From: Aeromonas fluvialis
GTDB taxonomy: Bacteria > Pseudomonadota > Gammaproteobacteria > Enterobacterales > Aeromonadaceae
Assembly (NCBI RefSeq): GCF_000819885.1
Contig: NZ_CDBO01000005.1
Coordinates: 32,093-96,092 of the forward strand
Direction of reading: 5' to 3'
Length of the DNA: 64,000 nt
Positions 28,652-37,543 of this stretch are shown here, in pieces. The stretch's first letter is position 1. Each line of letters starts with the position of its first letter. The notes below the pieces were generated by a model. That model saw nothing but the letters and a program-made list of their open reading frames with translations, searched no databases and was not told the origin of the DNA. Position numbers and translations under genes: made by a program.

Positions 28652-29122
28652 TTACTGGATACCCAACAGCTCCACGTCGAAGATCAGGACTGATCCCGGC
28701 GGGATTTTGCCCGCGGCACGGTCGCCGTAGGCGAGGTTGGCGGGGATGTAGAAACGGGTCTTCTCACCTTCCACCATCAGCTGAACCCCTTCGGTCCAGC
28801 CGGCGATCACTTGATTGAGGCCAAATTCGATGGGCTCGCCACGGGCGACCGAGCTGTCAAAGACGGTGCCGTCCAGCAGCTTGCCCTCGTAGTGCACCTT
28901 CACCTTGCTGGTGGCGGTGGGGTGAACGGTGCCGGTACCCGGGGTCAGCACTTCGTACTGCAGGCCGGAGGCGGTGGTGGTCACCAGCGGTTTCTCCTTG
29001 TTGCTGGCGAGGAACTCGGCGCCAATCCGCACGTTGTCGGCCGCCAGCTTCTTGTTGTTGCTGCTGGCGTAGAAGTAGTAGGCCACACCGGCAATGAGCA
29101 GTGCGATCAGTATGAATTTCAT
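28652..29122 (-). CDS. Membrane-anchored FKBP-type peptidyl-prolyl isomerase
   Basis: A 156-residue protein. One N-terminal membrane helix (residues 2-20, FILIALLIAGVAYYFY) anchors a C-terminal FKBP domain at about 67-155 (VKVHYEGKLLDGTVFDSS, FGLNQVIAGWTEGVQLM, IPPGSVLIFDVELL). The start at 29122 has AGGA 8 bases upstream; the longer frame adds 20 unlikely residues. It should catalyse proline isomerisation facing the periplasm. Monocistronic. Confidence 0.9.
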   Translation of the reverse strand: MKFILIALLIAGVAYYFYASSNNKKLAADNVRIGAEFLASNKEKPLVTTTASGLQYEVLTPGTGTVHPTATSKVKVHYEGKLLDGTVFDSSVARGEPIEFGLNQVIAGWTEGVQLMVEGEKTRFYIPANLAYGDRAAGKIPPGSVLIFDVELLGIQ

Positions 29123-29250
29123 CGGTTTTTCCTGTTCCATGAAATGTAAAAAGTACAATGAGGGCGCCATCTTATCGCGCACCGCCTCTGATGGCGAGCC
29201 ACAGGGCGGGAGGATGTGAGCAGGCAGGCAAAGCTCGGTGACGCAGACGC

Positions 29251-29280
29251 AAAAAGGGGCGAGTCAGTGACTCGCCCCTT
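29251..29280 (-). terminator. Terminator of nptA
   Basis: A perfect 13-bp stem AAGGGGCGAGTCA/TGACTCGCCCCTT, then T residues on the minus strand, 16 bp after the stop. Confidence 0.9.
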
Positions 29281-29296
29281 GTCATGATGGCAGCGC

Positions 29297-30445
29297 TTAC
29301 TTGGCGGTCACCATCATCAGGGCAGGCAGGGCAAAGAAGAGACCCGCCACATAACCCAAAGCCAGCAGCTTGTTCTCGCTGCCTACCCGGGCCAGCCCTT
29401 CGGCGGCGCGTACCGGCAGGTCACGCAGGAAGGGGATGCCATAGATGATGAGCACGGCGAAGAGGTTGAACAGCACATGGACCAGTGCGATGGTCAAGGC
29501 CAGCTGGGCACCGGCTCCGCTGATGGCGGTGGCAGCCAGCAGGGCTGTGATGGTGGTACCGATATTGGCCCCCAGGGTGAAGGGGTAGAGCTGACGGGTG
29601 CTGAACACGCCGCCGCCAGCCAGCGGGATCATCAGGCTGGTGGTGGTGGAGGAGGACTGCACCATGATGGTCACCAGCGCGCCCGAGGTGATGCCGGTCA
29701 GCGGGCCACGGCCCAGCGCCTTGTGCAGCACCTCTTTGGCGCGGCCAACCAGCACCTGTTGCAGCACTTTACCCAGATAAGTGACGCAGGCGAGGATCAG
29801 CAGGATACCGATGACGATGGTGGCGATGGCAGGGCCCTTGCCCGGCAGGAAGGCGACGGCGCTGTCGATCAACTGCTGGGCCGGTGCGGTCAGTGGCTTC
29901 ATGAAATCCATACCCTTCATCGACATGTTGGCAGAACCCACCAGCAGGTTGGCCAGCCATTCGGCGCTGTGTTGCAGCAGGCCGAACATCAGCTCCAGCG
30001 GCAGGAAGATGAAGACCGCCAGCAGGTTGAAGAAGTCGTGCACGGTGGCGGCGGCGAAGGCGCGGCGGAACTCGGCGCGATCCCGCACATGGCCCATGGA
30101 GACGATGGAGTTGGTGATGGTGGTGCCGAGGTTGGCCCCCATCACCATGGGGATGGCCATGCCGATGGGCAGGCCGCCAGCCACCAGACCGACGATCACC
30201 GAAGTGACTGTGCTGGAGGATTGCACCAGCGCGGTGGCCAGGATGCCGAGCAGCAGGGCGACAAAGGGGTTGTTGGCAAAGGCGAAGATCTGGGCTGCGC
30301 CCTCGGCGCCGCCAGAGAAATCTTTGAAGCCGTGGGAGATGGCACCCACGGCGACCAGGATCAGGTAGACCAGTGCGATGACACTCATCCAGTTGAACAG
30401 GGCGCGGGTCGCGGGCGGCTGTGACAAGGTGTGATGGTGTTGCAT
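29297..30445 (-). CDS. nptA: Sodium/phosphate symporter, NptA type
   Basis: A 382-residue multi-helix membrane protein with the duplicated PNaS motif: LVQSSSTVTSVIVG in the first half and MVQSSSTTTSLMIP in the second, each followed by a GANLGTT or GANIGTT loop. It takes up inorganic phosphate with sodium, as described for Vibrio NptA. The ATG at 30445 follows AGAGGCTTT. A well-formed Pho box lies 66-83 bp upstream, so PhoB control under phosphate limitation is likely. Monocistronic. Confidence 0.93.
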   Translation of the reverse strand: MQHHHTLSQPPATRALFNWMSVIALVYLILVAVGAISHGFKDFSGGAEGAAQIFAFANNPFVALLLGILATALVQSSSTVTSVIVGLVAGGLPIGMAIPMVMGANLGTTITNSIVSMGHVRDRAEFRRAFAAATVHDFFNLLAVFIFLPLELMFGLLQHSAEWLANLLVGSANMSMKGMDFMKPLTAPAQQLIDSAVAFLPGKGPAIATIVIGILLILACVTYLGKVLQQVLVGRAKEVLHKALGRGPLTGITSGALVTIMVQSSSTTTSLMIPLAGGGVFSTRQLYPFTLGANIGTTITALLAATAISGAGAQLALTIALVHVLFNLFAVLIIYGIPFLRDLPVRAAEGLARVGSENKLLALGYVAGLFFALPALMMVTAK

Positions 30446-30510
30446 AAAGCCTCTTGAGACGGTCGTTCCGTCTTGGGTTGTTGATGACCCGGGCATTTAA
30501 TCAGTGGCAA

Positions 30511-30528
30511 ATGACAGAAATATGACAA
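30511..30528 (-). promoter_or_regulatory. Pho box (PhoB site) upstream of nptA
   Basis: On the minus strand TTGTCAT-ATTT-CTGTCAT: two 7-bp direct repeats separated by 4 bp, matching the PhoB consensus CTGTCAT-N4-CTGTCAY with one mismatch. The 306-bp gap between nptA and the permease terminator shows no other feature. Confidence 0.8.
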
Positions 30529-30701
30529 AGTGACACTTTTATGATGGTTTTATGACTTGCTTTGGTGGTTTGCTCGCCAATAGATGATGGTTATGGCGAT
30601 AAATATGGCTGGTGACGCCATCCGCCCTGTCTGTTCCTTGCCGACCAAGCAAGTGCGGGAGAGTGGCAATAGTCGAGCCCATATTCAGCCCGTCAAATAG
30701 C

Positions 30702-30729
30702 AAAAAGGGGAGCCAGTGGCTCCCCTTTT
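30702..30729 (-). terminator. Terminator of permease gene at 30753
   Basis: A perfect 13-bp stem AAAAGGGGAGCCA/TGGCTCCCCTTTT with a 1-nt centre, 24 bp after the stop codon. Confidence 0.88.
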
Positions 30730-30752
30730 GTCTATCCGTTATCCGCAAGGGA

Positions 30753-32099
30753 TCAGGCGTCAGTCGCTTCCTCGTACTGGCGGAACGGGATGCGGAACAC
30801 CGCCAGACGCAGGAATAGATAGGTTGCCCCCAGACCGGCCCAGATCAGGCCCAGCTCCAGGGAGCTCTGCTCCAGGTTGATCCAGAGGGCGCCGATGGTG
30901 GCGGCGCCAAGCAGCGGCAGCAGCAGGTAGATCAGGTGATCTTTCAGGCTCTTGTTGCGCTTTTCGCGGACCCAGAATTGGCCGATGACCGACAGGTTAA
31001 CGAAGGTGAAGGCCACCAGGGCACCAAAGTTCACCAGCGCCAGCGCCATATCCAGATCGAATGACACCGCGGAGAGGGCCAGGGCGCCGACCAGCAGCAC
31101 GTTGATGGCCGGGGTGCGGTATTTGGGGTGGATGTAGCCAAATACCCGCTCCGGGATCATCCGGTCGCGCCCCATCACGTAAAGGATGCGAGAGACACCT
31201 GCGTGGGCCGCCATGCCGGACGCCAGTACCGCGACCGTGGTGCAGACCAGGACGATGCTCTGGAACAGAGTGCCGCCGACGTAGAGGGCGATCTCGGGCA
31301 GCACGGCGTCCGGTTCCTTGAAGCGGGCCAGATCCGGGAAGTAGAGCTGCAGGCAGTAGGAGACCACCACGAAGATGACGCCACCGATGAGGGCGGTCAG
31401 CACGATCGCCTTGGGGATCACCTTACCGGCGTTCGGGGTCTCTTCACTGAGGGAGCTCAGGCCGTCAAAACCGAGGAAAGAGAAGCAGAGGATGGTGGCA
31501 CCGGTAAAGAGCGGCACCATGCTGGCGCTCTCGAAGTGGAACGGCCGGCTGCTCACCAGAGTGGCGGCCCCTTCGCCGTGATAAATGCCCCACGCCATCA
31601 GGCCGATAAAGACGATGATGATGGCGAGCTGGATAAAGACGATGGCGCCGTTGAAGTTGGCCACCAGGTTGATGCCGCGCAGGTTGAGGAAGGTCATCAC
31701 GGTCACCAGGCCGAAGATGAAGATCCAGGGATCGACACCCGGGAACATGGCGGTCAGGTAGATCTTGGCCAGCAGGATATTGATCATCGGCATGAACATG
31801 TAGTCCAGCAGGGATGACCAGCCGACCATAAAACCGACGTAGGGGTTGAACACCTTCTGGGCATAGGTGTAGGCAGACCCCGCAGAGGGGAACTTGCGTA
31901 CCAGGTGGCCATAGCTGAGGGCAGTGAGCAGGATGCCGCCGAGGGCAAGCAGGTAGGCGGTGGCGACCCGGCCTTCGGTGATGTCACCGACGATGGCGAA
32001 GGTGTCGAAGACAGCCATGGGGGTCAGATAGGCCAGACCCATCACAATCACTTGTGTCAGGGTAAGGGTCTTGAGCAGCTTGGCGTTTTGCGATGCCAT
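30753..32099 (-). CDS. APC-family permease, PuuP-like (copy A)
   Basis: A 448-residue, about 12-helix transporter of the amino acid-polyamine-organocation superfamily, strongly similar to E. coli putrescine importer PuuP ([67 protein letters not shown]). It is a close paralogue of the permease at 32863 and lies next to gabT, gabD, puuR and puuB, so uptake of putrescine or a related amine/GABA is likely. The start codon overlaps the stop of a 46-codon leader ORF as TAATG, with GAGGAG ten bases before it. Confidence 0.9.
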   Translation of the reverse strand: MASQNAKLLKTLTLTQVIVMGLAYLTPMAVFDTFAIVGDITEGRVATAYLLALGGILLTALSYGHLVRKFPSAGSAYTYAQKVFNPYVGFMVGWSSLLDYMFMPMINILLAKIYLTAMFPGVDPWIFIFGLVTVMTFLNLRGINLVANFNGAIVFIQLAIIIVFIGLMAWGIYHGEGAATLVSSRPFHFESASMVPLFTGATILCFSFLGFDGLSSLSEETPNAGKVIPKAIVLTALIGGVIFVVVSYCLQLYFPDLARFKEPDAVLPEIALYVGGTLFQSIVLVCTTVAVLASGMAAHAGVSRILYVMGRDRMIPERVFGYIHPKYRTPAINVLLVGALALSAVSFDLDMALALVNFGALVAFTFVNLSVIGQFWVREKRNKSLKDHLIYLLLPLLGAATIGALWINLEQSSLELGLIWAGLGATYLFLRLAVFRIPFRQYEEATDA

Positions 32100-32239
32100 T
32101 ACGCTTTCTCCTCAATCAGTGCCGCGGCACCTGCTTGCAACGAGCGCAGGGATACGAGGAACTCGCAAGCCTGCAGATCAAAGGCGCCGGGGTGGCGCAT
32201 ACCGGGCTGTACCGGCAGGAAAGCATTGAAACGCCCCAT
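32099..32239 (-). CDS. Leader ORF A, 46 codons, coupled to the permease
   Basis: An ATG at 32239 preceded by AGAGGAATTAC opens a 46-residue frame ([16 protein letters not shown]..., ending LIEEKA) whose TAA shares its last A with the permease ATG. A matching ORF with the same opening pattern, MGxxxAFLPxxxGxRHxGAxD, precedes the paralogous permease at 34215. Conservation of the N-terminus, of both ribosome sites and of the stop-start overlap argues that it is translated. It is not hydrophobic and I know no family. A leader peptide that couples permease translation is the simplest reading; a small functional protein is possible. Confidence 0.65.
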   Translation of the reverse strand: MGRFNAFLPVQPGMRHPGAFDLQACEFLVSLRSLQAGAAALIEEKA

Positions 32240-32264
32240 GTAATTCCTCTTGATTTAACGTCGG

Positions 32265-32309
32265 GAGATTGTTTGGCAATCTCGAATATCAATTCCGGAA
32301 ATGTTCCGG
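32265..32309 (-). promoter_or_regulatory. Two conserved leader hairpins upstream of leader ORF A
   Basis: On the RNA (minus) strand a CCGGAA-CAT-TTCCGG hairpin (32295-32309) is followed by GAGATTG-5 nt-CAATCTC (32265-32283) and CCCGAC. Both stems and the trailing CCCGAC recur in the leader of the second permease (34371-34413) although the loops differ, which suggests selection on RNA structure. Confidence 0.6.
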
Positions 32310-32345
32310 CCTCTTGTGATGGGTTTGTACTGCTCTTCAAAATAG

Positions 32346-32372
32346 AAAAACCGATGTTGCAGTGAACATCGG
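32346..32372 (-). terminator. Terminator-like attenuator in permease A leader
   Basis: On the minus strand ACCGATGTT-6 nt-AACATCGG followed by TTTTT: a classical intrinsic terminator, but placed only about 12-39 nt downstream of the predicted transcription start and about 107 nt before the leader ORF. The same element exists in permease B's leader. Confidence 0.7.
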
Positions 32373-32390
32373 TCCTTTTATTGGCGGCGT

Positions 32391-32453
32391 ATTGTGCATT
32401 TGGTCAGCCCCCTTGACAAGCAAAAAAGGGCCTATTACCGCATTTTTTTGCAT
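32391..32453 (-). promoter_or_regulatory. Promoter A with upstream GCA-N6-TGC box
   Basis: Minus-strand -35 TTGTCA (32414-32419), 17-bp spacer and -10 CACAAT (32391-32396), predicting a start near 32384. A GCA-N6-TGC sequence (32440-32453 region) lies about 21 bp upstream of the -35, centred near -62, a usual activator position. Both elements and their spacing are repeated in front of permease B. Confidence 0.65.
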
Positions 32454-32810
32454 ACGCGCAAGGCAGGTAAGTGGTCACTTGCTCCCCGCAGGCGTCCCCG
32501 GGCCACGCCTCCTGTTCCGGGGGGGAAGGGGAGCCTTCATATGGCGTATGAAACACCGGCAAATTGGGGCTGCAGGGTGCATGGTGCCTCAATATTGATC
32601 CTGATCATACTTGCCGCGGTTTCCCCGCGACCGAGTCCAGCCATTTCATCGGTTGGCAGGGGCGCGGGAGGGGGGAAAGGGAGAGACGCTTGCCAGCATA
32701 AATATTCATTTTAATGACTGGGCTCATGACGCGATCTGGCCCAGGCCATGGCATAGCGATCGGCCAGGGTGGGTAGATATTTGAAATCAGTCACACTTCT
32801 TGCAGAAATA
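32454..32810. other. Gap between permease B terminator and promoter A
   Basis: About 360 bp with no convincing reading frame on either strand. It includes a GC-rich stretch around 32480-32680 and a short AT-rich stretch near 32697-32716. I see no further regulatory site that I can defend. Confidence 0.6.
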
Positions 32811-32834
32811 ACAAGGAGCCCGCAGGCTCCTTGT
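32811..32834 (-). terminator. Terminator of permease B
   Basis: A perfect 10-bp stem ACAAGGAGCC/GGCTCCTTGT with a CGCA loop, 29 bp after the permease B stop; T-rich on the minus side. Confidence 0.8.
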
Positions 32835-32862
32835 GTTGTATGAGGGGGTGGCTACTCCGCGC

Positions 32863-34215
32863 TCACTGGGCAATTTCGACCTTGTCTGCAGGCTGCAGCG
32901 GGATGCGAAACACGGTGAGGCGCAAGAACAGGTAGATGGCCCCCAGCGCCGCCCAGATCAGCCCCAGCTCGAAAGAAGCGGGTTCCAGATTGAGCCACAG
33001 CACCCCGATGCAGGCGGCGCCACAGAGCGGCAGCAGCAGGTAAATCAGGTGATCCTTCAGACACTTGTTGCGGCCCAGTTTCACATAGAAGTGGGCAATC
33101 ACCGCCAGATTGACGAAGGTGAAGGCCACCAGGGCGCCAAAGTTGATCAGCGCCAGTGCCATCTCCAGATCGAATGATACCGCGGAGAGAGCCAGCACCC
33201 CCACCAGCAGCACGTTGCAGGCCGGGGTCTGCCACTTCGGATGGATGTAGCCGAAGAAGCGTGCGGGCAGGGCGCGATCACGCCCCATCACGTAGAGCAG
33301 GCGCGACACGCCGGCGTGGGAGGCCAGTCCCGAGGCCAGCACGGCCACCGTAGTGCAGACCAGCACCACCGCCTGGAACAAGGTGCCACCCACGTAGAGC
33401 GCGATCTCTGGCAGTACCGCATCCGGTTGCTTGAAGCGGGAGATGTCCGGGAAGTAGAGCTGCAGGAAATAGGAGGTGGAAACAAACAGCACGCCACCGA
33501 TCAACGCCGTCAGCACGATGGCGCGGGGGATCACCCGATCTGCATCCGGGGTCTCTTCCGACAGGGTGCTGATGGCATCAAAACCGAGGAACGACAGACA
33601 GAGGATGGAGGCCCCCATCAACAGCGGCGAGATGTTGATCTGCTCGGAGAAGAAAGGACGGCTGCTGGCCACGGTTCCCAGTCCTTCACCGTTGTGGACG
33701 CCCCAGGCGATCAGGCCGATGAAGACGGCAATGATGCTGAACTGCAAGATGACGATCAGGCTGTTGAAGTTGGCCACCAGCTTGATGCCGCGCATGTTGA
33801 GGGCCGTCATCACCGCCGCCAGACCGAAGATGTAGGTCCAGGGCTCCACGTTCGGGAACAGGGCCTCCAGATAGATCTTGGCCAGCAACATGTTGATCAT
33901 CGGCATGAACATGTAGTCGAGCAGGGAGGTCCAGCCCACCATAAAGCCTACATAGGGATGGAACACCTTCTGGGCATAGGTATAGGCGGAACCGGCCGAC
34001 GGGAACTTGCGTACCAGATGGCCATAGCTCAGTGCAGTGAACAGCATGCCCATCAGGGCAAACAGATAGGCGGTCGGCACATGACCGTCAGTGATCTCGG
34101 TGACGATGCCGAAGGTGTCGAAGACCGCCATGGGGGTGAGGTAGGCAAGGCCCATGACCACGACCTGCCACAGTTTCAGGGTCTTTTTCAGACCAACCGG
34201 TTGGGCGTTCATCAT
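32863..34215 (-). CDS. APC-family permease, PuuP-like (copy B)
   Basis: A 450-residue paralogue of the permease at 30753 and slightly closer to E. coli PuuP ([62 protein letters not shown]). About 12 membrane helices. Expected to import putrescine or a related substrate by proton symport. It follows gabT in the same direction but has its own promoter and leader. Its ATGATG start overlaps the TGA of a 43-codon leader ORF by 4 bp, with GAGGAACAGGC upstream. Confidence 0.9.
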   Translation of the reverse strand: MMNAQPVGLKKTLKLWQVVVMGLAYLTPMAVFDTFGIVTEITDGHVPTAYLFALMGMLFTALSYGHLVRKFPSAGSAYTYAQKVFHPYVGFMVGWTSLLDYMFMPMINMLLAKIYLEALFPNVEPWTYIFGLAAVMTALNMRGIKLVANFNSLIVILQFSIIAVFIGLIAWGVHNGEGLGTVASSRPFFSEQINISPLLMGASILCLSFLGFDAISTLSEETPDADRVIPRAIVLTALIGGVLFVSTSYFLQLYFPDISRFKQPDAVLPEIALYVGGTLFQAVVLVCTTVAVLASGLASHAGVSRLLYVMGRDRALPARFFGYIHPKWQTPACNVLLVGVLALSAVSFDLEMALALINFGALVAFTFVNLAVIAHFYVKLGRNKCLKDHLIYLLLPLCGAACIGVLWLNLEPASFELGLIWAALGAIYLFLRLTVFRIPLQPADKVEIAQ

Positions 34216-34343
34216 GCCTGTTCCTCACGTGGTGCCAGGACGGCACACTCCATCAACGAAACCGGGATTGATGCCCGGGAATCAAGGGCGCCGGTGTGGC
34301 GCGCGCCGGCCAGAGCCGGCAGGAAAGCATAGAGATGCCCCAT
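34212..34343 (-). CDS. Leader ORF B, 43 codons, coupled to the permease
   Basis: An ATG at 34343 with GAGGAACAAC before it opens a 43-residue frame ([20 protein letters not shown]..., ending REEQA) whose TGA overlaps the permease start (ATGA). The first 20 residues share MGxxxAFLPxxxGxRHxGAxD with leader ORF A; the rest has diverged except for the acidic end. The relationship of the pair is the main evidence that they are real. Confidence 0.65.
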   Translation of the reverse strand: MGHLYAFLPALAGARHTGALDSRASIPVSLMECAVLAPREEQA

Positions 34344-34370
34344 GTTGTTCCTCACAGAATGTGGTGTCGG

Positions 34371-34413
34371 GAGATTGCTGCCAATCTCGCTATCTTTTCC
34401 GGGGGTGATCCGG
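34371..34413 (-). promoter_or_regulatory. Two conserved leader hairpins upstream of leader ORF B
   Basis: On the RNA strand a CCGG-7 nt-CCGG hairpin (34399-34413) and GAGATTG-GCAG-CAATCTC (34371-34388) followed by CCCGAC, matching leader A in order and stem sequence. Confidence 0.58.
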
Positions 34414-34439
34414 CCTCGTTTATGGATTTGTTCACTGTG

Positions 34440-34477
34440 AAAAAAGTACCGATGCCGCTAAGGCTGCACCGGTACTT
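34440..34477 (-). terminator. Terminator-like attenuator in permease B leader
   Basis: On the minus strand AAGTACCGGTGC and GCATCGGTACTT form a 12-bp stem with one G-U pair and a 10-nt loop, then TTTT. It starts about 7 nt after the predicted transcription start near 34484. Its stem sequence differs from the one in leader A while its position is the same. Confidence 0.68.
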
Positions 34478-34490
34478 TCAGTGGCCGCGC

Positions 34491-34554
34491 ATTGTGCATT
34501 TGCAGGGCTCCCTTGACAAGCGAGAAAAGGGGCAAAATTGCATTTATTTGCAAT
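34491..34554 (-). promoter_or_regulatory. Promoter B with palindromic upstream box
   Basis: Minus-strand -35 TTGTCA (34514-34519), 17-bp spacer, -10 CACAAT (34491-34496). Upstream is the perfect palindrome ATTGCA-N6-TGCAAT (34537-34554), centred near -62. It lies just past the gabT stop codon. Confidence 0.67.
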
Positions 34555-34578
34555 GGTCAGCGGTCACTTTCATGCTGG

Positions 34579-35874
34579 TCAGCCCAGCACGGCCTCCAGT
34601 GACGTTTCAAGGATTTGCAGCCCTTCGTCAATCACGGACGCAGGGGCAGTCAGGGGGGCGAGAAAACGGATGACATTTGCGCGCACCCCGCATGACAACA
34701 GGACCAGACCGCGCCTGCCCGCCTCGGCCACCAGGCGCTTGGTGAGGTCGGGATCCGGCTGGGCTGCATCGCGCTGCTTCACCAGTTCCATGGCCACCAT
34801 GGCACCGGGGCCGCGAATTTGACCTATGCAGTCAAAACGCTCGGCTATGCGCTGCAATCCTGCCTTGATCTGCTCGCCCTGGGCTTGCGCTTTCTGGTTG
34901 AGCTGCTCCTCTTCGATCACCTCCAGGACCGCCAGGGCGGCGGCGCAGGCAATGGGGGAGCCGGCATAGGTGCCGCCCAGACCACCCGGCTTGGCCGAGT
35001 TCATGATCTCTGCCTTGCCCACCACGGCGGAGAGGGGGAAACCGCCAGCCAGGCTCTTGGCCAGGGTCATGATGTCCGGCTCGATGCCGGCATACTCGGT
35101 GGCGAAGGTCTTGCCGGTGCGGCAAAAACCGCTCTGGATCTCGTCGCAAATCAGCAGAATGCCATGCTGATCGCAGATGCGGCGCAGGCTCTGCATAAAG
35201 CGCGGGGAGGCGGGATAGAAGCCACCCTCGCCCTGAACCGGTTCGAGGATGATGGCAGCCACCCGGCTCGGCTCGATGTCGGCGCTGAAGCAGAGCTCAA
35301 GGGCGTGCAGGGCATCCTCTTCACTCACCCCCAGATAGTCGGCGGGGAAGGGGATGTGGTAGACCTCACCGGGGAAGGGGCCAAAGCCGGTCTTGTAGGG
35401 CACCACCTTGCCGGTCAGGGCCATCCCCATCATGGTGCGACCGTGAAAGCCCCCCTTGAAGGCGATGGTGCCGCTGCGGCCGGTGTGGGCGCGGGCGATC
35501 TTGATGGCGTTCTCCACCGCCTCGGCGCCGGTGGAGAGGAATAGGGTGCGTTTGGTGCTTTGTCCTGGTACCAGGGCATTCAACTTTTCCGCCAGCTCGA
35601 TATAGCCGGGGTAGGGGGTAACCTGGAAGCAGGTGTGGCTGAATTTCTCCAGCTGGGCCTGCACCGCTGCCACCACTTTCGGGTGGTTGTGGCCGGTGTT
35701 GAGCACGGCGATGCCGGAGGCGAAATCGATGTAGCGGTTGCCCTCGATGTCCCACAGCTCGGCATTCTGCGCCTTGTCGATAAAGACCGGCAGCAGGGTG
35801 CCGACGCCGTTGACCACGGCGGCTTCACGGCGGGCCTGCCAGGCCTGGTTTGACTGGTTCTCTGAATGACTCAT
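34579..35874 (-). CDS. gabT: 4-aminobutyrate aminotransferase
   Basis: A 431-residue class III PLP aminotransferase converting GABA and 2-oxoglutarate to succinate semialdehyde and glutamate. The PLP lysine is in TLAKSLAGGFP, the cofactor loop in FLSTGAEAVENAIKIAR, and ICDEIQSGFCRTGK is the usual aspartate motif. GGAGGAAAA directly precedes the ATG at 35874. PuuE, the putrescine-induced version, is indistinguishable by eye, and the setting next to gabD, puuR and puuB fits either name. Same strand as gabD, 205 bp apart. Confidence 0.93.
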   Translation of the reverse strand: MSHSENQSNQAWQARREAAVVNGVGTLLPVFIDKAQNAELWDIEGNRYIDFASGIAVLNTGHNHPKVVAAVQAQLEKFSHTCFQVTPYPGYIELAEKLNALVPGQSTKRTLFLSTGAEAVENAIKIARAHTGRSGTIAFKGGFHGRTMMGMALTGKVVPYKTGFGPFPGEVYHIPFPADYLGVSEEDALHALELCFSADIEPSRVAAIILEPVQGEGGFYPASPRFMQSLRRICDQHGILLICDEIQSGFCRTGKTFATEYAGIEPDIMTLAKSLAGGFPLSAVVGKAEIMNSAKPGGLGGTYAGSPIACAAALAVLEVIEEEQLNQKAQAQGEQIKAGLQRIAERFDCIGQIRGPGAMVAMELVKQRDAAQPDPDLTKRLVAEAGRRGLVLLSCGVRANVIRFLAPLTAPASVIDEGLQILETSLEAVLG

Positions 35875-36079
35875 TTTTCCTCCCTGCGGGGGCATTTGCC
35901 CCCTCTCTTGAGTGTTGGCGAGCCTCCCGGGCGGGAGCGCTCACTTCGTCCTTGATTCATGTGGTGGCAAGCCTTGGCAGGCTGGCCAGACCCCGCCCAT
36001 GCCCTTCCCATGGGGCGGGATGGCTGGGTTTGCGCCATCCCTTGTGAAGGGAAGGTCGGTGGGGTGATCGTTATCCTGT

Positions 36080-37543
36080 CTAGCGGATGGCGCCAAAGCA
36101 GAGGTATTTGGTCTCGAGGTACTCCTCCAGCCCCTCGGCAGCCCCTTCGCGGCCCAGACCCGACTCCTTGATGCCGCCAAAGGGGGCCAGCTCGGTGGAG
36201 ATGATCCCCTCGTTGATGCCCACCATGCCGTATTCGAGCCGCTCGGCGACGCGCCACACCCGGGCGATATCGCGGCCATAGAAGTAGGCGGCCAGACCAT
36301 AGGGGGTGTCGTTGGCCAGGTCGATGGCCTCGGCTTCCGTCTCGAAACGCACCAGCGGGGCGACCGGGCCGAAGATCTCCTCCTGCAGGATGGGATTGTC
36401 CTTGGCTACCTTGCCCAGAATGGTGGGGCGGTAGAAGAGGGGGCCGGCGGGATGGGCTTCTCCCCCCAGCAGCACCTCGGCACCCGCGGCGACCGATTGC
36501 TGCACCAGCTCGGCCACCTTGCTGGCGGCGGCCGGGTTGATGAGCGGGCCAATCTGGGTGCCTTCCGTCATGCCATCTCCCACCTTGAAAGCCTTGACGG
36601 CGGCAGTCAGCTTCTCGGCGAAGGCGTCGTAGACGCTGGCCTGTACCAGAATGCGATTAGCGCAGACGCAGGTTTGACCGGCGTTGCGGTATTTGGAGGC
36701 GAGCGCCCCGGCCACAGCGGCGTCGAGGTCGGCATCGTCAAAGACGATAAAGGGGGCGTTGCCACCCAGCTCCAGCGAGAGGCGCTTCATGGTGTCGGCG
36801 CACTGGCGCATCAAGAGCTTGCCGATGCGGGTGGAGCCGGTAAAGGAGAGCTTGCGTACCACAGGGTTGTTACACAGTTCATTGCCCACCGAGCTCGCCT
36901 GATGGCTGGTAACGATATTGATGACACCGGCCGGGATGCCTGCCTGCTCGGCCAGCACCGCCAGCGCCAGGGCGCAGAGCGGGGTTTCGGCGGCCGGTTT
37001 GATGACGATGGTGCAACCGGCGGCCAGCGCCGGACCGGCCTTGCGGGTGATCATGGCAATGGGGAAGTTCCATGGGGTGATGGCGGCGACCACCCCCACC
37101 GGCTGCTTGATGGTGGCCAATCGGCGATCGCCGCTAAAACCCGGGATGGTGCGACCATAGGCGCGCTTGCCCTCTTCGGCGAACCACTGGATGAAGCTGG
37201 CGCCGTAGGCCACTTCTCCTTTGGCTTCGGCCAGCGGCTTGCCCTGCTCGCAGGTCATGATGCGGGCCAGTTCGTCGGTGTGGGCCGTGATGGCACTAAA
37301 CCAGGCGTAGAGTTTGTTGCTGCGCTCCTTGGCGGTCAGCGCCGCCCAAGCGGGTTGCGCCGCGTGGGCGGCGGCGATGGCGCGGCGGGTATCCTCGGCA
37401 TCCATATCCGGGACCTGGGTAATGACGGCCCCGCTGGCGGGATTGGTCACCTCAAAGGTGCGGCCGCTGGCGGCGTCGCACCAGTGACCACCGATATAGG
37501 CGCGGGATTTGATCAAGCTTAGATTGGAACTGGTAGCGGACAT
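36080..37543 (-). CDS. gabD: Succinate-semialdehyde dehydrogenase (NADP+)
   Basis: A 487-residue aldehyde dehydrogenase oxidising succinate semialdehyde to succinate. The catalytic Cys is in NAGQTCVCANR, the general base Glu in LELGGNAPFIVFDD, and the cofactor loop in TPWNFPIAMITRKAGPAL; these match GabD. It completes the GABA shunt with gabT. GAGG precedes the ATG by 7 bases. Divergent from puuR. Confidence 0.94.
   Translation of the reverse strand: MSATSSNLSLIKSRAYIGGHWCDAASGRTFEVTNPASGAVITQVPDMDAEDTRRAIAAAHAAQPAWAALTAKERSNKLYAWFSAITAHTDELARIMTCEQGKPLAEAKGEVAYGASFIQWFAEEGKRAYGRTIPGFSGDRRLATIKQPVGVVAAITPWNFPIAMITRKAGPALAAGCTIVIKPAAETPLCALALAVLAEQAGIPAGVINIVTSHQASSVGNELCNNPVVRKLSFTGSTRIGKLLMRQCADTMKRLSLELGGNAPFIVFDDADLDAAVAGALASKYRNAGQTCVCANRILVQASVYDAFAEKLTAAVKAFKVGDGMTEGTQIGPLINPAAASKVAELVQQSVAAGAEVLLGGEAHPAGPLFYRPTILGKVAKDNPILQEEIFGPVAPLVRFETEAEAIDLANDTPYGLAAYFYGRDIARVWRVAERLEYGMVGINEGIISTELAPFGGIKESGLGREGAAEGLEEYLETKYLCFGAIR

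Noticed and set aside
32346..32372. Reading the hairpin only as the terminator of an upstream gene
   Set aside because: It lies downstream of a good promoter on the same strand and has a positional twin before the other permease; still listed as a way to refute the attenuator idea.
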